Shown here: positions 36,061 to 44,507 of the stretch, one piece after another
Numbering within the stretch: the stretch's first letter is position 1
Layout of the letters: every line of letters begins with the position of its first letter
Assembly: GCA_947503035.1 (NCBI GenBank)
Contig: CANNCD010000003.1
Location: 124,001 to 188,000 of the forward strand
DNA: 64,000 nt
Source: an uncultured Halocynthiibacter sp.
GTDB taxonomy: Bacteria > Pseudomonadota > Alphaproteobacteria > Rhodobacterales > Rhodobacteraceae
Reading direction: 5' to 3'
Made by a program: the position numbers and the translations under genes
Notes under the pieces: generated by a model
Databases searched by the model: none
What the model was told of the DNA's origin: nothing
The model's input: only the letters and a program-made list of their open reading frames with translations

Positions 36061-36498
36061 ATGACACAGATTGATCCTTTCCAACTCGAAGACTTCATGC
36101 CCTATTTGCTTAATCGGGCCGCTGAAAAAGCAAGCCTTGAGTTCCAGAAAACCTACAAAAGCACCTATGGGATGCTGCGGACGGAATGGCGGGTGTTGTT
36201 TCATCTGGGGCGCTATGGTGAATTGACCGCAAAACAGATTTGCGACAAATCCGATCTCCATAAAACCAAGGTCAGTCGCGCCGTCTCTGCCTTGGAAAAA
36301 CAACGGTTTCTAAAGCGTACCGAGGTTCCCACAGATCGCCGTCATGAGCTTTTGTCGTTAACAAAACAAGGACAAGCCGCCTTTGCGCATCTTCAGGCCG
36401 AGGCGGTGAAATACAACGAACGCGTGATGTCGGCCTTTACGCCCGAGGAACAAGATATCGCGATGAAGTTCATGAAACAGATCGCGCAATTGACCTAG
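36061..36498 (+). CDS. MarR-family regulator of homogentisate catabolism
   Basis: A 145-residue MarR protein. The winged helix centres on GELTAKQICDKSDLHKTKVSRAVSALEKQRFLKRTEVPTDRRHELL-type sequence (about residues 54-100), with the DxR wing (TDRR). It is divergent from hmgA, so it probably represses the homogentisate operon and is relieved by homogentisate or a related acid (inference from position and family). Confidence 0.88.
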   Translation: MTQIDPFQLEDFMPYLLNRAAEKASLEFQKTYKSTYGMLRTEWRVLFHLGRYGELTAKQICDKSDLHKTKVSRAVSALEKQRFLKRTEVPTDRRHELLSLTKQGQAAFAHLQAEAVKYNERVMSAFTPEEQDIAMKFMKQIAQLT

Positions 36499-36513
36499 CC
36501 GCGTCTTGCGCGA

Positions 36514-36990
36514 TCAGGTCGTGGCACGGTCTAGCGGTAATGCAGTATCGTCTTTGACCTGCTCCATAACGATTTGGCTTTGAACGCGACCAATCGCAGG
36601 ATGAGGCAGCAAGGTTTTCTGCACCAAATCATTCAATGACGTCAGGCTGGAACAATAGACCCTGAAAATATAGTCCGCCTCGCCGGTCAATGTCCATGCG
36701 GCGACGATTTCGGGTTGTTGGCGGGTTAGGGATTTGATCGATTGATGGGTGTCGCCGGTTTGGGCCACCGTCTGCACTTGGATAAAGGCCTGAACCCCAA
36801 GTCCCAACAGGTCGGGATTCAGCCGACAGGTCGTTGCAACTATATATCCCTCGGCCTCCATCCGCAGGCGTCGCCGTCCGATTTGGGACGCCGACATCCC
36901 AAGGTGTTCGGACATCTCAAGCGCCGAGGCTTGGCCGTTGCGCTGTAGGGTAGCGAGAATCTGAATGTCTTTGGAATCGAGATTGGTCAT
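36514..36990 (-). CDS. Lrp/AsnC-family regulator next to hppD
   Basis: A 158-residue Lrp-type regulator. The N-terminal helix-turn-helix is QASALEMSEHLGMSASQIGRRRLRME; the RAM domain follows (about 70-145). It is divergent from hppD and convergent with the MarR gene 15 bases away. By position it controls hppD, and the likely effector is an aromatic amino acid such as tyrosine or phenylalanine (inference). Confidence 0.88.
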   Translation of the reverse strand: MTNLDSKDIQILATLQRNGQASALEMSEHLGMSASQIGRRRLRMEAEGYIVATTCRLNPDLLGLGVQAFIQVQTVAQTGDTHQSIKSLTRQQPEIVAAWTLTGEADYIFRVYCSSLTSLNDLVQKTLLPHPAIGRVQSQIVMEQVKDDTALPLDRATT

Positions 36991-37015
36991 GACGTAAATT
37001 GCGCATATTTTACCA

Positions 37016-37025
37016 ACAAATGCAA
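37016..37025. promoter_or_regulatory. Candidate shared operator element (lrp/hppD copy)
   Basis: ACAAATGCAA is the reverse complement of the 10-mer at 36026-36035. It lies 26 bases upstream of the Lrp-gene start and about 90 bases upstream of hppD. Surrounding sequence is AT-rich and contains TTGCGCAT upstream, giving a loose dyad with ATGCAA. Confidence 0.42.
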
Positions 37026-37115
37026 TATGACCGCATGAAAATCGTTATGCATCGCTTGATTTGGGCACGATACGCGTCGAATGTGACCTATCCTCGACAA
37101 AAGAGGAGAAAACAC

Positions 37116-38201
37116 ATGGGACCATTCCCCCACGACGCCCCAAAGGCGACAATTTCAGCCGAAAACCCCGCTGGTACGGACGGATTCGAATTCGTTGAAT
37201 TCGCTCACCCCGAGCCTGAAACGCTTCGTACCCTGTTCGAAACGATGGGTTACAAACACACCGCGACCCACAAAACCAAGGACATTGAACTTTGGCAGCA
37301 GGGCGACATCACCTATATCATCAACAACGATTCCAAAAGCCACGCACGTCGCTTCGTCGAAGAACACGGTCCCTGTGCCCCCTCGATGGGTTGGCGCGTT
37401 GTTGATGCAAAGCACGCCTATGACCACGCGGTGCGCAATGGCGCGACCCCCTATGATGGCGACGACAAGACAATGAATGTCCCCGCGATCGTGGGCATCG
37501 GCGGGTCTCTGATCTATTTTATCGACACCTATTACGAGGCAAACCCGTATAACGACGAATTCAACTGGGTTGCGAAAACCCACCCAGAAGGCGTTGGCTT
37601 TCATTATCTGGATCACCTCACCCATAACGTCCATAAGGGCAATATGGACATTTGGTTCAAATTCTATGGCGACCTGTTCAACTTTAAGGAAATCCGGTTC
37701 TTTGACATCTCGGGCAAACACTCGGGCCTGTTGAGCCGCGCGTTGACGTCCCCCTGTGGACGCATTCGTATTCCGATCAACGAAGACCGCGGCGAAAAGG
37801 GTCAAATCGTTGAGTATCTGAAACGCTATAACGGTGAAGGCATCCAACACATCGCCGTTGGCGCCCACGATATCTATGACGCAACCGATGAGATCGCGCG
37901 CCGTGGTCTTAAATTCATGCCGGCCCCGCCCGCGACCTATTATGAGCTCAGCAAAACACGCGTGGTCGACCACGAAGAACCGATTGATCGGATGATCAAA
38001 CACGGCATCATGATCGACGGCGAAGGCGTTGTCGGCGGCGGTGAAACGCGAATTCTTTTGCAGATTTTCTCGAAGACGGTCATCGGCCCGATCTTCTTTG
38101 AGTTCATCCAACGCAAGGGCGACGATGGCTTTGGCGAGGGCAATTTTAAGGCCCTTTTCGAAAGCATCGAGGCCGACCAAATCGCACGCGGCGTTCTCTA
38201 G
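37116..38201 (+). CDS. hppD: 4-Hydroxyphenylpyruvate dioxygenase
   Basis: A 361-residue enzyme that converts 4-hydroxyphenylpyruvate to homogentisate, feeding the adjacent hmgA pathway from tyrosine. Iron ligands are the His in LDHLTHNV, the His in GIQHIAVG and the Glu in IFFEFIQRKGDDGFGEGNF, the last being the strong family signature. AGAGGAG precedes the ATG at 37116; the longer open frame upstream is unlikely. A strong hairpin follows the gene. Confidence 0.97.
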   Translation: MGPFPHDAPKATISAENPAGTDGFEFVEFAHPEPETLRTLFETMGYKHTATHKTKDIELWQQGDITYIINNDSKSHARRFVEEHGPCAPSMGWRVVDAKHAYDHAVRNGATPYDGDDKTMNVPAIVGIGGSLIYFIDTYYEANPYNDEFNWVAKTHPEGVGFHYLDHLTHNVHKGNMDIWFKFYGDLFNFKEIRFFDISGKHSGLLSRALTSPCGRIRIPINEDRGEKGQIVEYLKRYNGEGIQHIAVGAHDIYDATDEIARRGLKFMPAPPATYYELSKTRVVDHEEPIDRMIKHGIMIDGEGVVGGGETRILLQIFSKTVIGPIFFEFIQRKGDDGFGEGNFKALFESIEADQIARGVL

Positions 38202-38215
38202 CGCGATTAAAATAG

Positions 38216-38248
38216 GCGCTGGGGTGTGTAATGACCACGCCCCAGCGC
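38216..38248. terminator. Bidirectional terminator between hppD and the Crp-like gene
   Basis: GCGCTGGGGTGTG (38216-38228) pairs with CACGCCCCAGCGC (38236-38248), a 13-bp stem with one G-U pair and a seven-base loop. On the minus strand it is followed by a T-rich CTATTTTAAT stretch, a good terminator for the Crp-like gene. On the plus strand the tail is only moderately T-rich. Confidence 0.75.
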
Positions 38249-38249
38249 A

Positions 38250-38825
38250 CTATGTGTCTTTGCTTGCGACCCGCAACCGGCTGAGTGTTACGGGCGTGAG
38301 GCCAAGATAGGACGCGATCAGGTAGTGACCAAAAAGCGCCTCGTGATCCGGAAAATTTTCGCGAAACCAAGCAAGCCGATCCGCGCCGCCAAGCGCTGCC
38401 AGACACCATTCGCGGTTGGCCTTACGGGCCAGTTCCTGTTGCAAGACCCCATTGGCCCAGTCGCGAATTCGCTCGGACTTTAGCATCAAATCGGTCAAGG
38501 CGCGGGTGTCAAGATGGGCAACCAACGCGTCTGCACTGACATCAATCGAAACGAGAGATGTCCCATTATTGGTGCGCGCGACATTCGGGACAACCACGCA
38601 GGGGCCCGCGTGAAACCCGACGCACACCGCGCGCCCGTCGGGGTCGGTGATCTGGCTGGTGGCGCGCCCATCAAGGATGATGTGCTCTTGATGATCTGGC
38701 GCACCCTGCACGGCAATAGGGTGCCCCTTTTTGACAAATTCGACGTGCCACGCGGCCGCAAAGTCACGGGCGGTGTCGTTGTCCAGCGCGTTCGGCGGTG
38801 ACGTCAGAAACGTAAAAAGATCCAA
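38250..38825 (-). CDS. Crp/Fnr-family regulator
   Basis: A 191-residue regulator with a cyclic-nucleotide-binding-like beta-barrel (about 10-115), a long dimer helix, and a C-terminal helix-turn-helix with LIASYLGLTPVTLSRLR. It lacks the Cys cluster of Fnr. It is divergent from the alpha/beta hydrolase gene, 81 bases between starts, and might control it. Ligand unknown. Confidence 0.85.
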   Translation of the reverse strand: MDLFTFLTSPPNALDNDTARDFAAAWHVEFVKKGHPIAVQGAPDHQEHIILDGRATSQITDPDGRAVCVGFHAGPCVVVPNVARTNNGTSLVSIDVSADALVAHLDTRALTDLMLKSERIRDWANGVLQQELARKANREWCLAALGGADRLAWFRENFPDHEALFGHYLIASYLGLTPVTLSRLRVASKDT

Positions 38826-38906
38826 ATTGCGAATTCCTTATCAAACGATAATGCGAGGGGTGCGCGCGCGCAGTACGACGAGGCAGGTCATAAGGAGAAA
38901 AACCAT

Positions 38907-39911
38907 ATGTTAATGCGAATGTCCAAGATCATTCTTATCACACTCGGCGGAATGACAGGTGTGGTTGTTGTCACAGTCCTTTGTCTATTTTTCGCCACTT
39001 CGGGGCAATATACGGTTGCCAAAACGGTGCTTGACGACCCGTCGCTCCCACAGATCGAAATCAACGGCGTGCGTCTTCATGCCGAGACATACGGCGACCC
39101 GTCGAACCCTGTGATCATTGTGTTGCACGGTGGTCCGGGTGGCGATTACAGGTCACAGCTGGGTGCAAAGTCACTGGCGGATACCAATTTCGTGGTGTTC
39201 TACGACCAACGCGGCGCAGGACTGTCCGAGAGAGTCCCCGCAGAGGCGCTGACGGTTCCGACCTATTTGGCCGAACTTGATGCCATTATCGACAGGTATT
39301 CACCCGAGCGTCCGGTGACGCTGTTGGGGCATTCTTGGGGGGCGATGCTTGCGACGGCATATTTGGGCACAGCTCCAGACAAAGTTGCCCGCGCTGTGTT
39401 GTTGGAACCGGGATTTTTCACGGGCGAAGAGGCAGAGGAATGGATGGTACATGCCAAACGATATATGTCCGGTCTGGCGTTTTATAAACAAGCCCTGCGC
39501 GTCGGATTTCAATCGCTGCATGTCTCTGGCCCCGACAAAAGCGCCGCGCGGGATTATCTGATGGGGGGCGTTGTCCATGCCTTTGCGAACCATCCAGAGA
39601 ATCCGTATCACTGTGTCTTTGATGAATTCGACGCGGCGTCGTGGCGGTTTGGTGCCGTCGCAAGCCAAGCCGCAGGCAAGACCGGTGCCGCCGAAATCGA
39701 TCTTATCGCGCTGGGGGCGACGGGTTATTCCGGTCCGGTTTTGTTGCTTGCTGGTGGGTGTAACGATTGGATCGGTGAGGATACGCAACGCAAACACCTG
39801 AGCTTTTTCGAGAACGCAGAGCTTCGGATTGTACCAAACGCGGGGCACGATATGATTTGGGATAATCCTGACGACACTTTGCCGCTTATCCGCGCATTTC
39901 TACGCGCCTAA
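38907..39911 (+). CDS. Alpha/beta hydrolase, proline-iminopeptidase-like, membrane-anchored
   Basis: A 334-residue alpha/beta-hydrolase. An N-terminal hydrophobic segment (about 6-28) suggests a signal anchor. The oxyanion-hole motif is HGGPGGD, the nucleophile elbow is LGHSWGAM, and the catalytic Asp and His lie in GGCNDW and NAGHDM. HGGPGG is the hallmark of the prolyl aminopeptidase group, but many such proteins act on other amides or esters. AAGGAG precedes the start. Single gene, divergent from a Crp-like regulator. Confidence 0.85.
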   Translation: MLMRMSKIILITLGGMTGVVVVTVLCLFFATSGQYTVAKTVLDDPSLPQIEINGVRLHAETYGDPSNPVIIVLHGGPGGDYRSQLGAKSLADTNFVVFYDQRGAGLSERVPAEALTVPTYLAELDAIIDRYSPERPVTLLGHSWGAMLATAYLGTAPDKVARAVLLEPGFFTGEEAEEWMVHAKRYMSGLAFYKQALRVGFQSLHVSGPDKSAARDYLMGGVVHAFANHPENPYHCVFDEFDAASWRFGAVASQAAGKTGAAEIDLIALGATGYSGPVLLLAGGCNDWIGEDTQRKHLSFFENAELRIVPNAGHDMIWDNPDDTLPLIRAFLRA

Positions 39912-39948
39912 GCACCCGCTTTGGACAGGGGGATCGGGTGTTGGGGCG

Positions 39949-40905
39949 TCAGGCCAGCCGTTCAAGATAGTCCGTTGACGTATCAACAAAGGTCTTGCGC
40001 AATGTCGCAATGCGGGCCGCGGCCCTGTCGCTCGAACGAAGTAGGTGTTGACGCAATTCTTCACAGGCATCCGTCACCGCGCCATCCCGTGTGAGCATCA
40101 GAATGTGAAGGTGTTCGTCCAAGAACGGCTCAACCGGATAGATTTCGGCAGTGTGTTGATAGAAAAACTTGTGCGCCAAAAGAAGCGACTGCGCCTCGGT
40201 CATCGCCCTGCAAAGCTCTGGGTTGGAGCACCGCTGGAGGAGATCGATGTGCAGTTCGGTTTCGAACCGGTCAAGCAAATGCCCGTCAACCTTTGTCCCC
40301 ACAACGCGGTGCAGATCTTGGATCATTTGATCCATGGTCTGGCGTGGCACTTGGCCACTTATGTCCAACAACGCGGCGGGCTCAAGCAAGGCGCGCAATT
40401 CATAGAGGTTCTGCGCGCGGTCCGCGCTAAGTTCTGGTGCGATCCAGCCCTTGCCTTCGTTGATCACCAAACCACGGGCCTGCAAACGTGCCAGCACGTC
40501 ACGTGCGACCGTGCGGCTGACGCTAAACGCGGATGCGATGCCCGTTTCGGTCAGTCGCCATCGGCCAAAGGCAATGCGCTGTGTCAGGGCATTTTCGACT
40601 TCGGAATATATCCGCTGCCATGTTGGTGCTGTCTGGGTGGTGAATGGCGCGTCGTTTGTTGACCCCAAAGACGCGGCGCGCTCTGGGGCGTCGGGGGCCA
40701 CGATATACCCACGTGCAGGCGCGGGCATGGGGATAACCAGCCCCTGCTCTTGCAGTTCTGCCAATGCCTTGCGGGCCGGGGCGCGCGACACATCAAAGCG
40801 CGTCGCAACCCGATTTTCCATCACCCGATCCCCAGGTGCAATATCACGCGTGGCGATGTCCGATACCAGCGCGTGGAAAATGCGAATGTAAAGCGGCTCT
40901 TGCAT
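39949..40905 (-). CDS. GntR-type regulator with two tandem winged-helix domains
   Basis: A 318-residue regulator. The first GntR winged helix spans about residues 5-70 (helix-turn-helix ENRVATRFDVSRAPARKALAELQEQGL). A second, similar one spans about 98-158 (TETGIASAFSVSRTVARDVLARLQARGL). A helical FCD-like effector domain fills about 165-300. Standard FadR-type GntR proteins have one such DNA-binding domain and about 220-240 residues. It is divergent from the Ldh-family dehydrogenase gene, its likely target. A TGTATACA palindrome lies between them. Confidence 0.85.
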   Translation of the reverse strand: MQEPLYIRIFHALVSDIATRDIAPGDRVMENRVATRFDVSRAPARKALAELQEQGLVIPMPAPARGYIVAPDAPERAASLGSTNDAPFTTQTAPTWQRIYSEVENALTQRIAFGRWRLTETGIASAFSVSRTVARDVLARLQARGLVINEGKGWIAPELSADRAQNLYELRALLEPAALLDISGQVPRQTMDQMIQDLHRVVGTKVDGHLLDRFETELHIDLLQRCSNPELCRAMTEAQSLLLAHKFFYQHTAEIYPVEPFLDEHLHILMLTRDGAVTDACEELRQHLLRSSDRAAARIATLRKTFVDTSTDYLERLA

Positions 40906-41005
40906 ATGGGTCAGTCCAATCTGGCATCGTTCGATCCTAGGATGTGACTAGCACGGCAGAGGGCAGATCGAACAGGGCTTGCTTTGTGGTGAATATAACG
41001 TCTAC

Positions 41006-41013
41006 TGTATACA
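41006..41013. promoter_or_regulatory. TGTATACA palindrome, candidate GntR operator
   Basis: An 8-bp palindrome in an AT-rich stretch (41000-41032) within the 183-base divergent space. FadR-type GntR operators typically contain GT-N-AC cores such as TTGTATACAA, and this copy matches on one side (TATACAAAG). The extended arms are not symmetrical. Confidence 0.45.
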
Positions 41014-41088
41014 AAGTACATATTATTGTCTAGAAAGCCACCAATCGGCCAAGGCCGCAGCATCAAAATCAAGCCCAAGGGGGCACCC

Positions 41089-42141
41089 ATGACCGAAAAT
41101 AACGCCGATCTGGACGCGCTATATGACTTTTGCGACACAATTTTAAGGGCCGCTGGGGCGGATGCTCCGAGTGCTCTGGCGGCGACACGCGCGATGCTAC
41201 ACGCAAGCTCTCTTGGTGTGGATAGCCACGGTGTCCGGCTTTTGCCGCATTACGATATGGTGTTCCGCGGCGGGCGGCTTAATAAAACGCCTGACCTGAA
41301 GTTTACACGCAAGCGGGCTGGATCTGGTCTTCTTGATGCCGATGACGCCCATGGGGCGCTGGCCGCATATACTGCGGTGGATCATGCCTGTGACCTCGCG
41401 CGCGAGGCGGGGATTGGTGCCGTGGGAATTCACCGCACATCTCATTTTGGACCGGCGGGTGCATATGCATTGGCGATGGCAAAGCAAGGCATGATCGGTG
41501 TTGTAATGTGCCATTCCGACAGCTTTGTGCGTCTTCATGACGGTGCAGAACGGTTCCACGGGACGAACCCAATCGCAGCGGCGGTCCCGACGCAGGACGG
41601 CGATCCATGGCTTCTTGATATGGCGACAAGCGCAATACCCTACAATCGGGTACAGCTCTATAAATCCCTCGGGCGCGATCTGCCCCATGATACCGCGTCA
41701 GACCTTTATGGCATCAACACGCGCGATCCAAACAGCGTCGAAATGTTGGCCCCTTTGGGCGGTGAATTTGGGTTCAAGGGTGCCGGTTTGGCCGGCTTGA
41801 TCGAGATCTTTTCGGGGGTTCTAACCGGCGCAAAGATCAGCCCAGAAATCCTGCCGATGGGCGGGCCAGATATTGAGACCCCGCGTGACATGGGGGCCTT
41901 TGTGATCTGCATTGATCCCGATGGGTTTATCGGACGTGGGTTGATGTTGGCGGGGATGGACCGGTATTTGTCGGCCCTGCGCACAAGTGCCCCCCGAGAC
42001 GGTGCGCGCGTTATCGCCCCCGGTGATCGCGAGTGGCAAGAGGCCGCGCGCCGCCGCAAGACTGGCGTGCCGCTTGACCCAGAGACCACAGCCGCATTTC
42101 GTCGTTTGGCGCGGGATGCAGAAATTACGTCGCCCATCTAG
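41089..42141 (+). CDS. Ldh-family (malate/L-lactate type) NAD(P)-dependent oxidoreductase
   Basis: A 350-residue enzyme of the LDH2/MDG2 family, which oxidises or reduces 2-hydroxy acids and related compounds (malate, sulfolactate, ureidoglycolate, 2,3-diketogulonate). Hallmarks are HASSLGVDSHGVRLLPHY, the HRTSHFGPAGAYALA active-site region, and FHGTNPIAAAVP. I chose ATG 41089 with an AAGGGGG ribosome site. Divergent from the tandem-domain GntR regulator and followed by a Gfo/Idh/MocA gene 80 bases later, suggesting a sugar-acid pathway. Exact substrate unknown. Confidence 0.9.
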   Translation: MTENNADLDALYDFCDTILRAAGADAPSALAATRAMLHASSLGVDSHGVRLLPHYDMVFRGGRLNKTPDLKFTRKRAGSGLLDADDAHGALAAYTAVDHACDLAREAGIGAVGIHRTSHFGPAGAYALAMAKQGMIGVVMCHSDSFVRLHDGAERFHGTNPIAAAVPTQDGDPWLLDMATSAIPYNRVQLYKSLGRDLPHDTASDLYGINTRDPNSVEMLAPLGGEFGFKGAGLAGLIEIFSGVLTGAKISPEILPMGGPDIETPRDMGAFVICIDPDGFIGRGLMLAGMDRYLSALRTSAPRDGARVIAPGDREWQEAARRRKTGVPLDPETTAAFRRLARDAEITSPI

Positions 42142-42221
42142 GGTGTGCGACATCATATAAAACAAAGCAGATGAAACCCCGGTATCCGGCGTTTCATTGA
42201 TCGAAAAAGGAGGAAACGCAG

Positions 42222-43277
42222 GTGGTAAAATCAGCAAAGCAAAAGCGTGTAGGTGTGGCATTGATCGGCGCCGGCATGATCGCAAAAACCCATGTGGCCG
42301 CATTGTCGGAAGCGCAAAATGACATCGCCCTAAAGGCAATCGTTTCCCGCAACCCTGACAAGGCCCGCTATCTTGCGGATTTTTATGACGCCGAAGCGCC
42401 CGAATTTACGTCTGATCTTGCGGCTGTTGCGGCGGACCCTGACATTACGGTGGCGATCGTCGCAACACCCCCAAGCGTGCGAAAAGACATCATCCAAGTG
42501 CTTGCGCAGGCAGGGACGCATATTCTTTTGGAAAAACCCGTTGGCCGAAGCCCGCAAGAGGCGCTTGAGGTGGTCGAGATCTGCGAGCGCGCGGGTGTGA
42601 CCTTGGGCGTTCTGTTTCAACATCGTATGCGCGCGCCGTCCCTTGCGGCCGCAGAACAAATCAAAACCGGAGCCTTGGGGAAACTGGGTCTTGTGGAAAT
42701 TGACGTGCCCCTGTGGCGCGAACAGTCGTATTACGATGAACTTGGCCGCGGGACCTATGCCCGCGACGGCGGTGGCGTGATGATCACCAATGCCATCCAT
42801 TCCATCGATCTGGCCCTCAGCCTTGCCGGTCCGGTCACCAGCGTTCAAGCGATGACGGCCACGACCGCGCTTCATGATATGGAGGCCGAGGATTTCGCCA
42901 TTGCCGGTCTTCGATTTGCCTGTGGCGCGTCAGGGTCATTCGTGGCAAGCACGGCAATGTATCCCCATAGAACAGAAATCATTCGCCTGCACTTTGAAAA
43001 AGCGAGCCTTAAAATCAACAAGGATGCGCTTGAAATTTCATGGCGGAATGGAGAGACAGATATCGTGGCTCAGGACACGGCCCCACGTAAGGTGAACCCG
43101 TTGCTGGGCGGGAAACACGAATGGCATCAGGCCGTGATCGAGGATTTCACCAATGCCGTGCGCCATGGAACAAAACCCATGGTCACAGGACGAGAGGCGT
43201 TGATTTCGCATCGCCTGATCGCTGCAATCGAACGATCATCGCGAACAGGTCAGTTGACACCAGTGGGCGCGCCCTAG
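42222..43277 (+). CDS. Gfo/Idh/MocA-family oxidoreductase
   Basis: A 351-residue NAD(P)-dependent sugar oxidoreductase. The N-terminal Rossmann motif is GVALIGAGMIAKTHVAAL, the EKPVG motif is in ILLEKPVGRSP, and a C-terminal alpha/beta domain follows. The start is GTG at 42222, nine bases after AAGGAGGAAA. Likely co-transcribed with the Ldh-family gene. Family members act on inositol, glucose-like sugars and their derivatives; the substrate here is not defined. Confidence 0.9.
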   Translation: MVKSAKQKRVGVALIGAGMIAKTHVAALSEAQNDIALKAIVSRNPDKARYLADFYDAEAPEFTSDLAAVAADPDITVAIVATPPSVRKDIIQVLAQAGTHILLEKPVGRSPQEALEVVEICERAGVTLGVLFQHRMRAPSLAAAEQIKTGALGKLGLVEIDVPLWREQSYYDELGRGTYARDGGGVMITNAIHSIDLALSLAGPVTSVQAMTATTALHDMEAEDFAIAGLRFACGASGSFVASTAMYPHRTEIIRLHFEKASLKINKDALEISWRNGETDIVAQDTAPRKVNPLLGGKHEWHQAVIEDFTNAVRHGTKPMVTGREALISHRLIAAIERSSRTGQLTPVGAP

Positions 43278-43385
43278 ACCGCGCCATTCGGGATATTGAA
43301 CCGGCACATATGCGTTGAAGACACTGCTGTGTGTGTGCCCCGCCATCTCACGTCATCGTGCTGGCGCGGTTGTACAAACGGGTCT

Positions 43386-43418
43386 GCCCCACCGACGTGG
43401 CGGGGCGGCCCATTTTGA
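43386..43418 (+). terminator. Possible terminator after the Gfo/Idh/MocA gene
   Basis: GCCCC (43386-43390) and GGGGC (43402-43406), with inner CC/GG pairing, form an imperfect GC-rich hairpin, followed by CATTTTGATT. It lies in the 145-base convergent space before the ABC ATPase stop. The T-run is short and the stem has a mismatch, so the call is weak. Confidence 0.35.
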
Positions 43419-43422
43419 TTGC

Positions 43423-44484
43423 CTAGACTTGAACCAAACGCGCGAGGGTTTGGTTGATCTGAACCGAAACCGCGTCTCCCCGTGTGAACGGCGCGGCCTG
43501 AACCGGTGTCACGATGAACAACGCACCGAGGGGCGTTTCGACGGTGTACTGCATTTCCTTGCCCAGATAGGCGGCATAGGTGATTTCGCCGGTCACACCC
43601 GGCTGATCTGGAGGGCTCAGTTCAAGAACATTCGGCCGGAGCACCATTTGCGCCGCGCCTTTGACGATGTTTTGGGCCGGAATGCGATAGGTTTGACCAT
43701 GCATCGTGACGGACGCACGCCCCCCATCCACATTGTCCACAGTGCAATCGGTCAAATTCGCGTCGCCAATGAAATCCGCAAGAAACGCCGATGAAGGCGC
43801 CTCATAGAGGTCGGCGGGCGTGCCGATCTGTGCGATTTCGGCGTTGTTCATGACGATGATCTTATCCGACACGGCCATGGCTTCTTCTTGGTCATGGGTC
43901 ACATAGACCGCCGTAAGGCCAAGGCGTTGTTGAATTTGGCGGATTTCTTCGCGCACGTGACGGCGAAGTTTCGCGTCCAGATTGGACAGGGGTTCGTCCA
44001 AAAGCAGAACCTCCGGCTCCAGAACAATCGCGCGCGCCACGGCGACACGTTGCTGTTGCCCACCGGACAATTCGCTTGGCAAACGATCGCCGAACCCCGC
44101 AAGGCCCACAAGTTCAAGACCTTGATCCGCCTTTTCCGCGGCTTCGGCCTTGGGCATGGATTTGACGGTCAGGCCGTAGGCCACGTTTTCGCGCACGGTC
44201 ATATGGGGGAACAAGGCATAGGATTGGAACACCATCGACACCTTGCGGTAGGTCGCGGTCAGATGGGTGACGTCTTGGTCGCCGATGATGATTTTGCCGT
44301 GCGTGGCCATTTCGAGCCCCGCAATAAGCCGCAAGGTGGTGGTTTTCCCACATCCCGATGGCCCCAGAAGCGTGACCAGTTTCCCTGGAGCAATCTCCAG
44401 ATCAAGATGTTTAAGCGCCGTGACAGAGCCGTATTTTTTGACCACGCCTTCGAAACGCACAGAACCAGTTTGAGTGAGTGTCAT
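43423..44484 (-). CDS. ABC transporter ATP-binding protein (PotA/FbpC/AfuC-like)
   Basis: A 353-residue importer ATPase. Walker A is GPSGCGKTT, the signature is LSGGQQQRVAVARA, Walker B is [13 protein letters not shown], the switch His is in VTHDQEEAM, and a C-terminal TOBE domain includes MVLRPNVLELS. It is the third gene of the importer with a two-in-one permease and a type-2 periplasmic binding protein. This class carries iron(III), polyamine, phosphonate or hexose-phosphate; substrate not clear. Confidence 0.93.
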   Translation of the reverse strand: MTLTQTGSVRFEGVVKKYGSVTALKHLDLEIAPGKLVTLLGPSGCGKTTTLRLIAGLEMATHGKIIIGDQDVTHLTATYRKVSMVFQSYALFPHMTVRENVAYGLTVKSMPKAEAAEKADQGLELVGLAGFGDRLPSELSGGQQQRVAVARAIVLEPEVLLLDEPLSNLDAKLRRHVREEIRQIQQRLGLTAVYVTHDQEEAMAVSDKIIVMNNAEIAQIGTPADLYEAPSSAFLADFIGDANLTDCTVDNVDGGRASVTMHGQTYRIPAQNIVKGAAQMVLRPNVLELSPPDQPGVTGEITYAAYLGKEMQYTVETPLGALFIVTPVQAAPFTRGDAVSVQINQTLARLVQV

Positions 44485-44507
44485 GTTGTTTTCCTTATTC
44501 GGGTGGC

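Noticed and set aside
39913-39940. Hairpin CACCCG/CGGGTG between the alpha/beta hydrolase and GntR genes
   Set aside because: Only six pairs with a 16-base loop and no T-run on either strand, so I do not call it a terminator.
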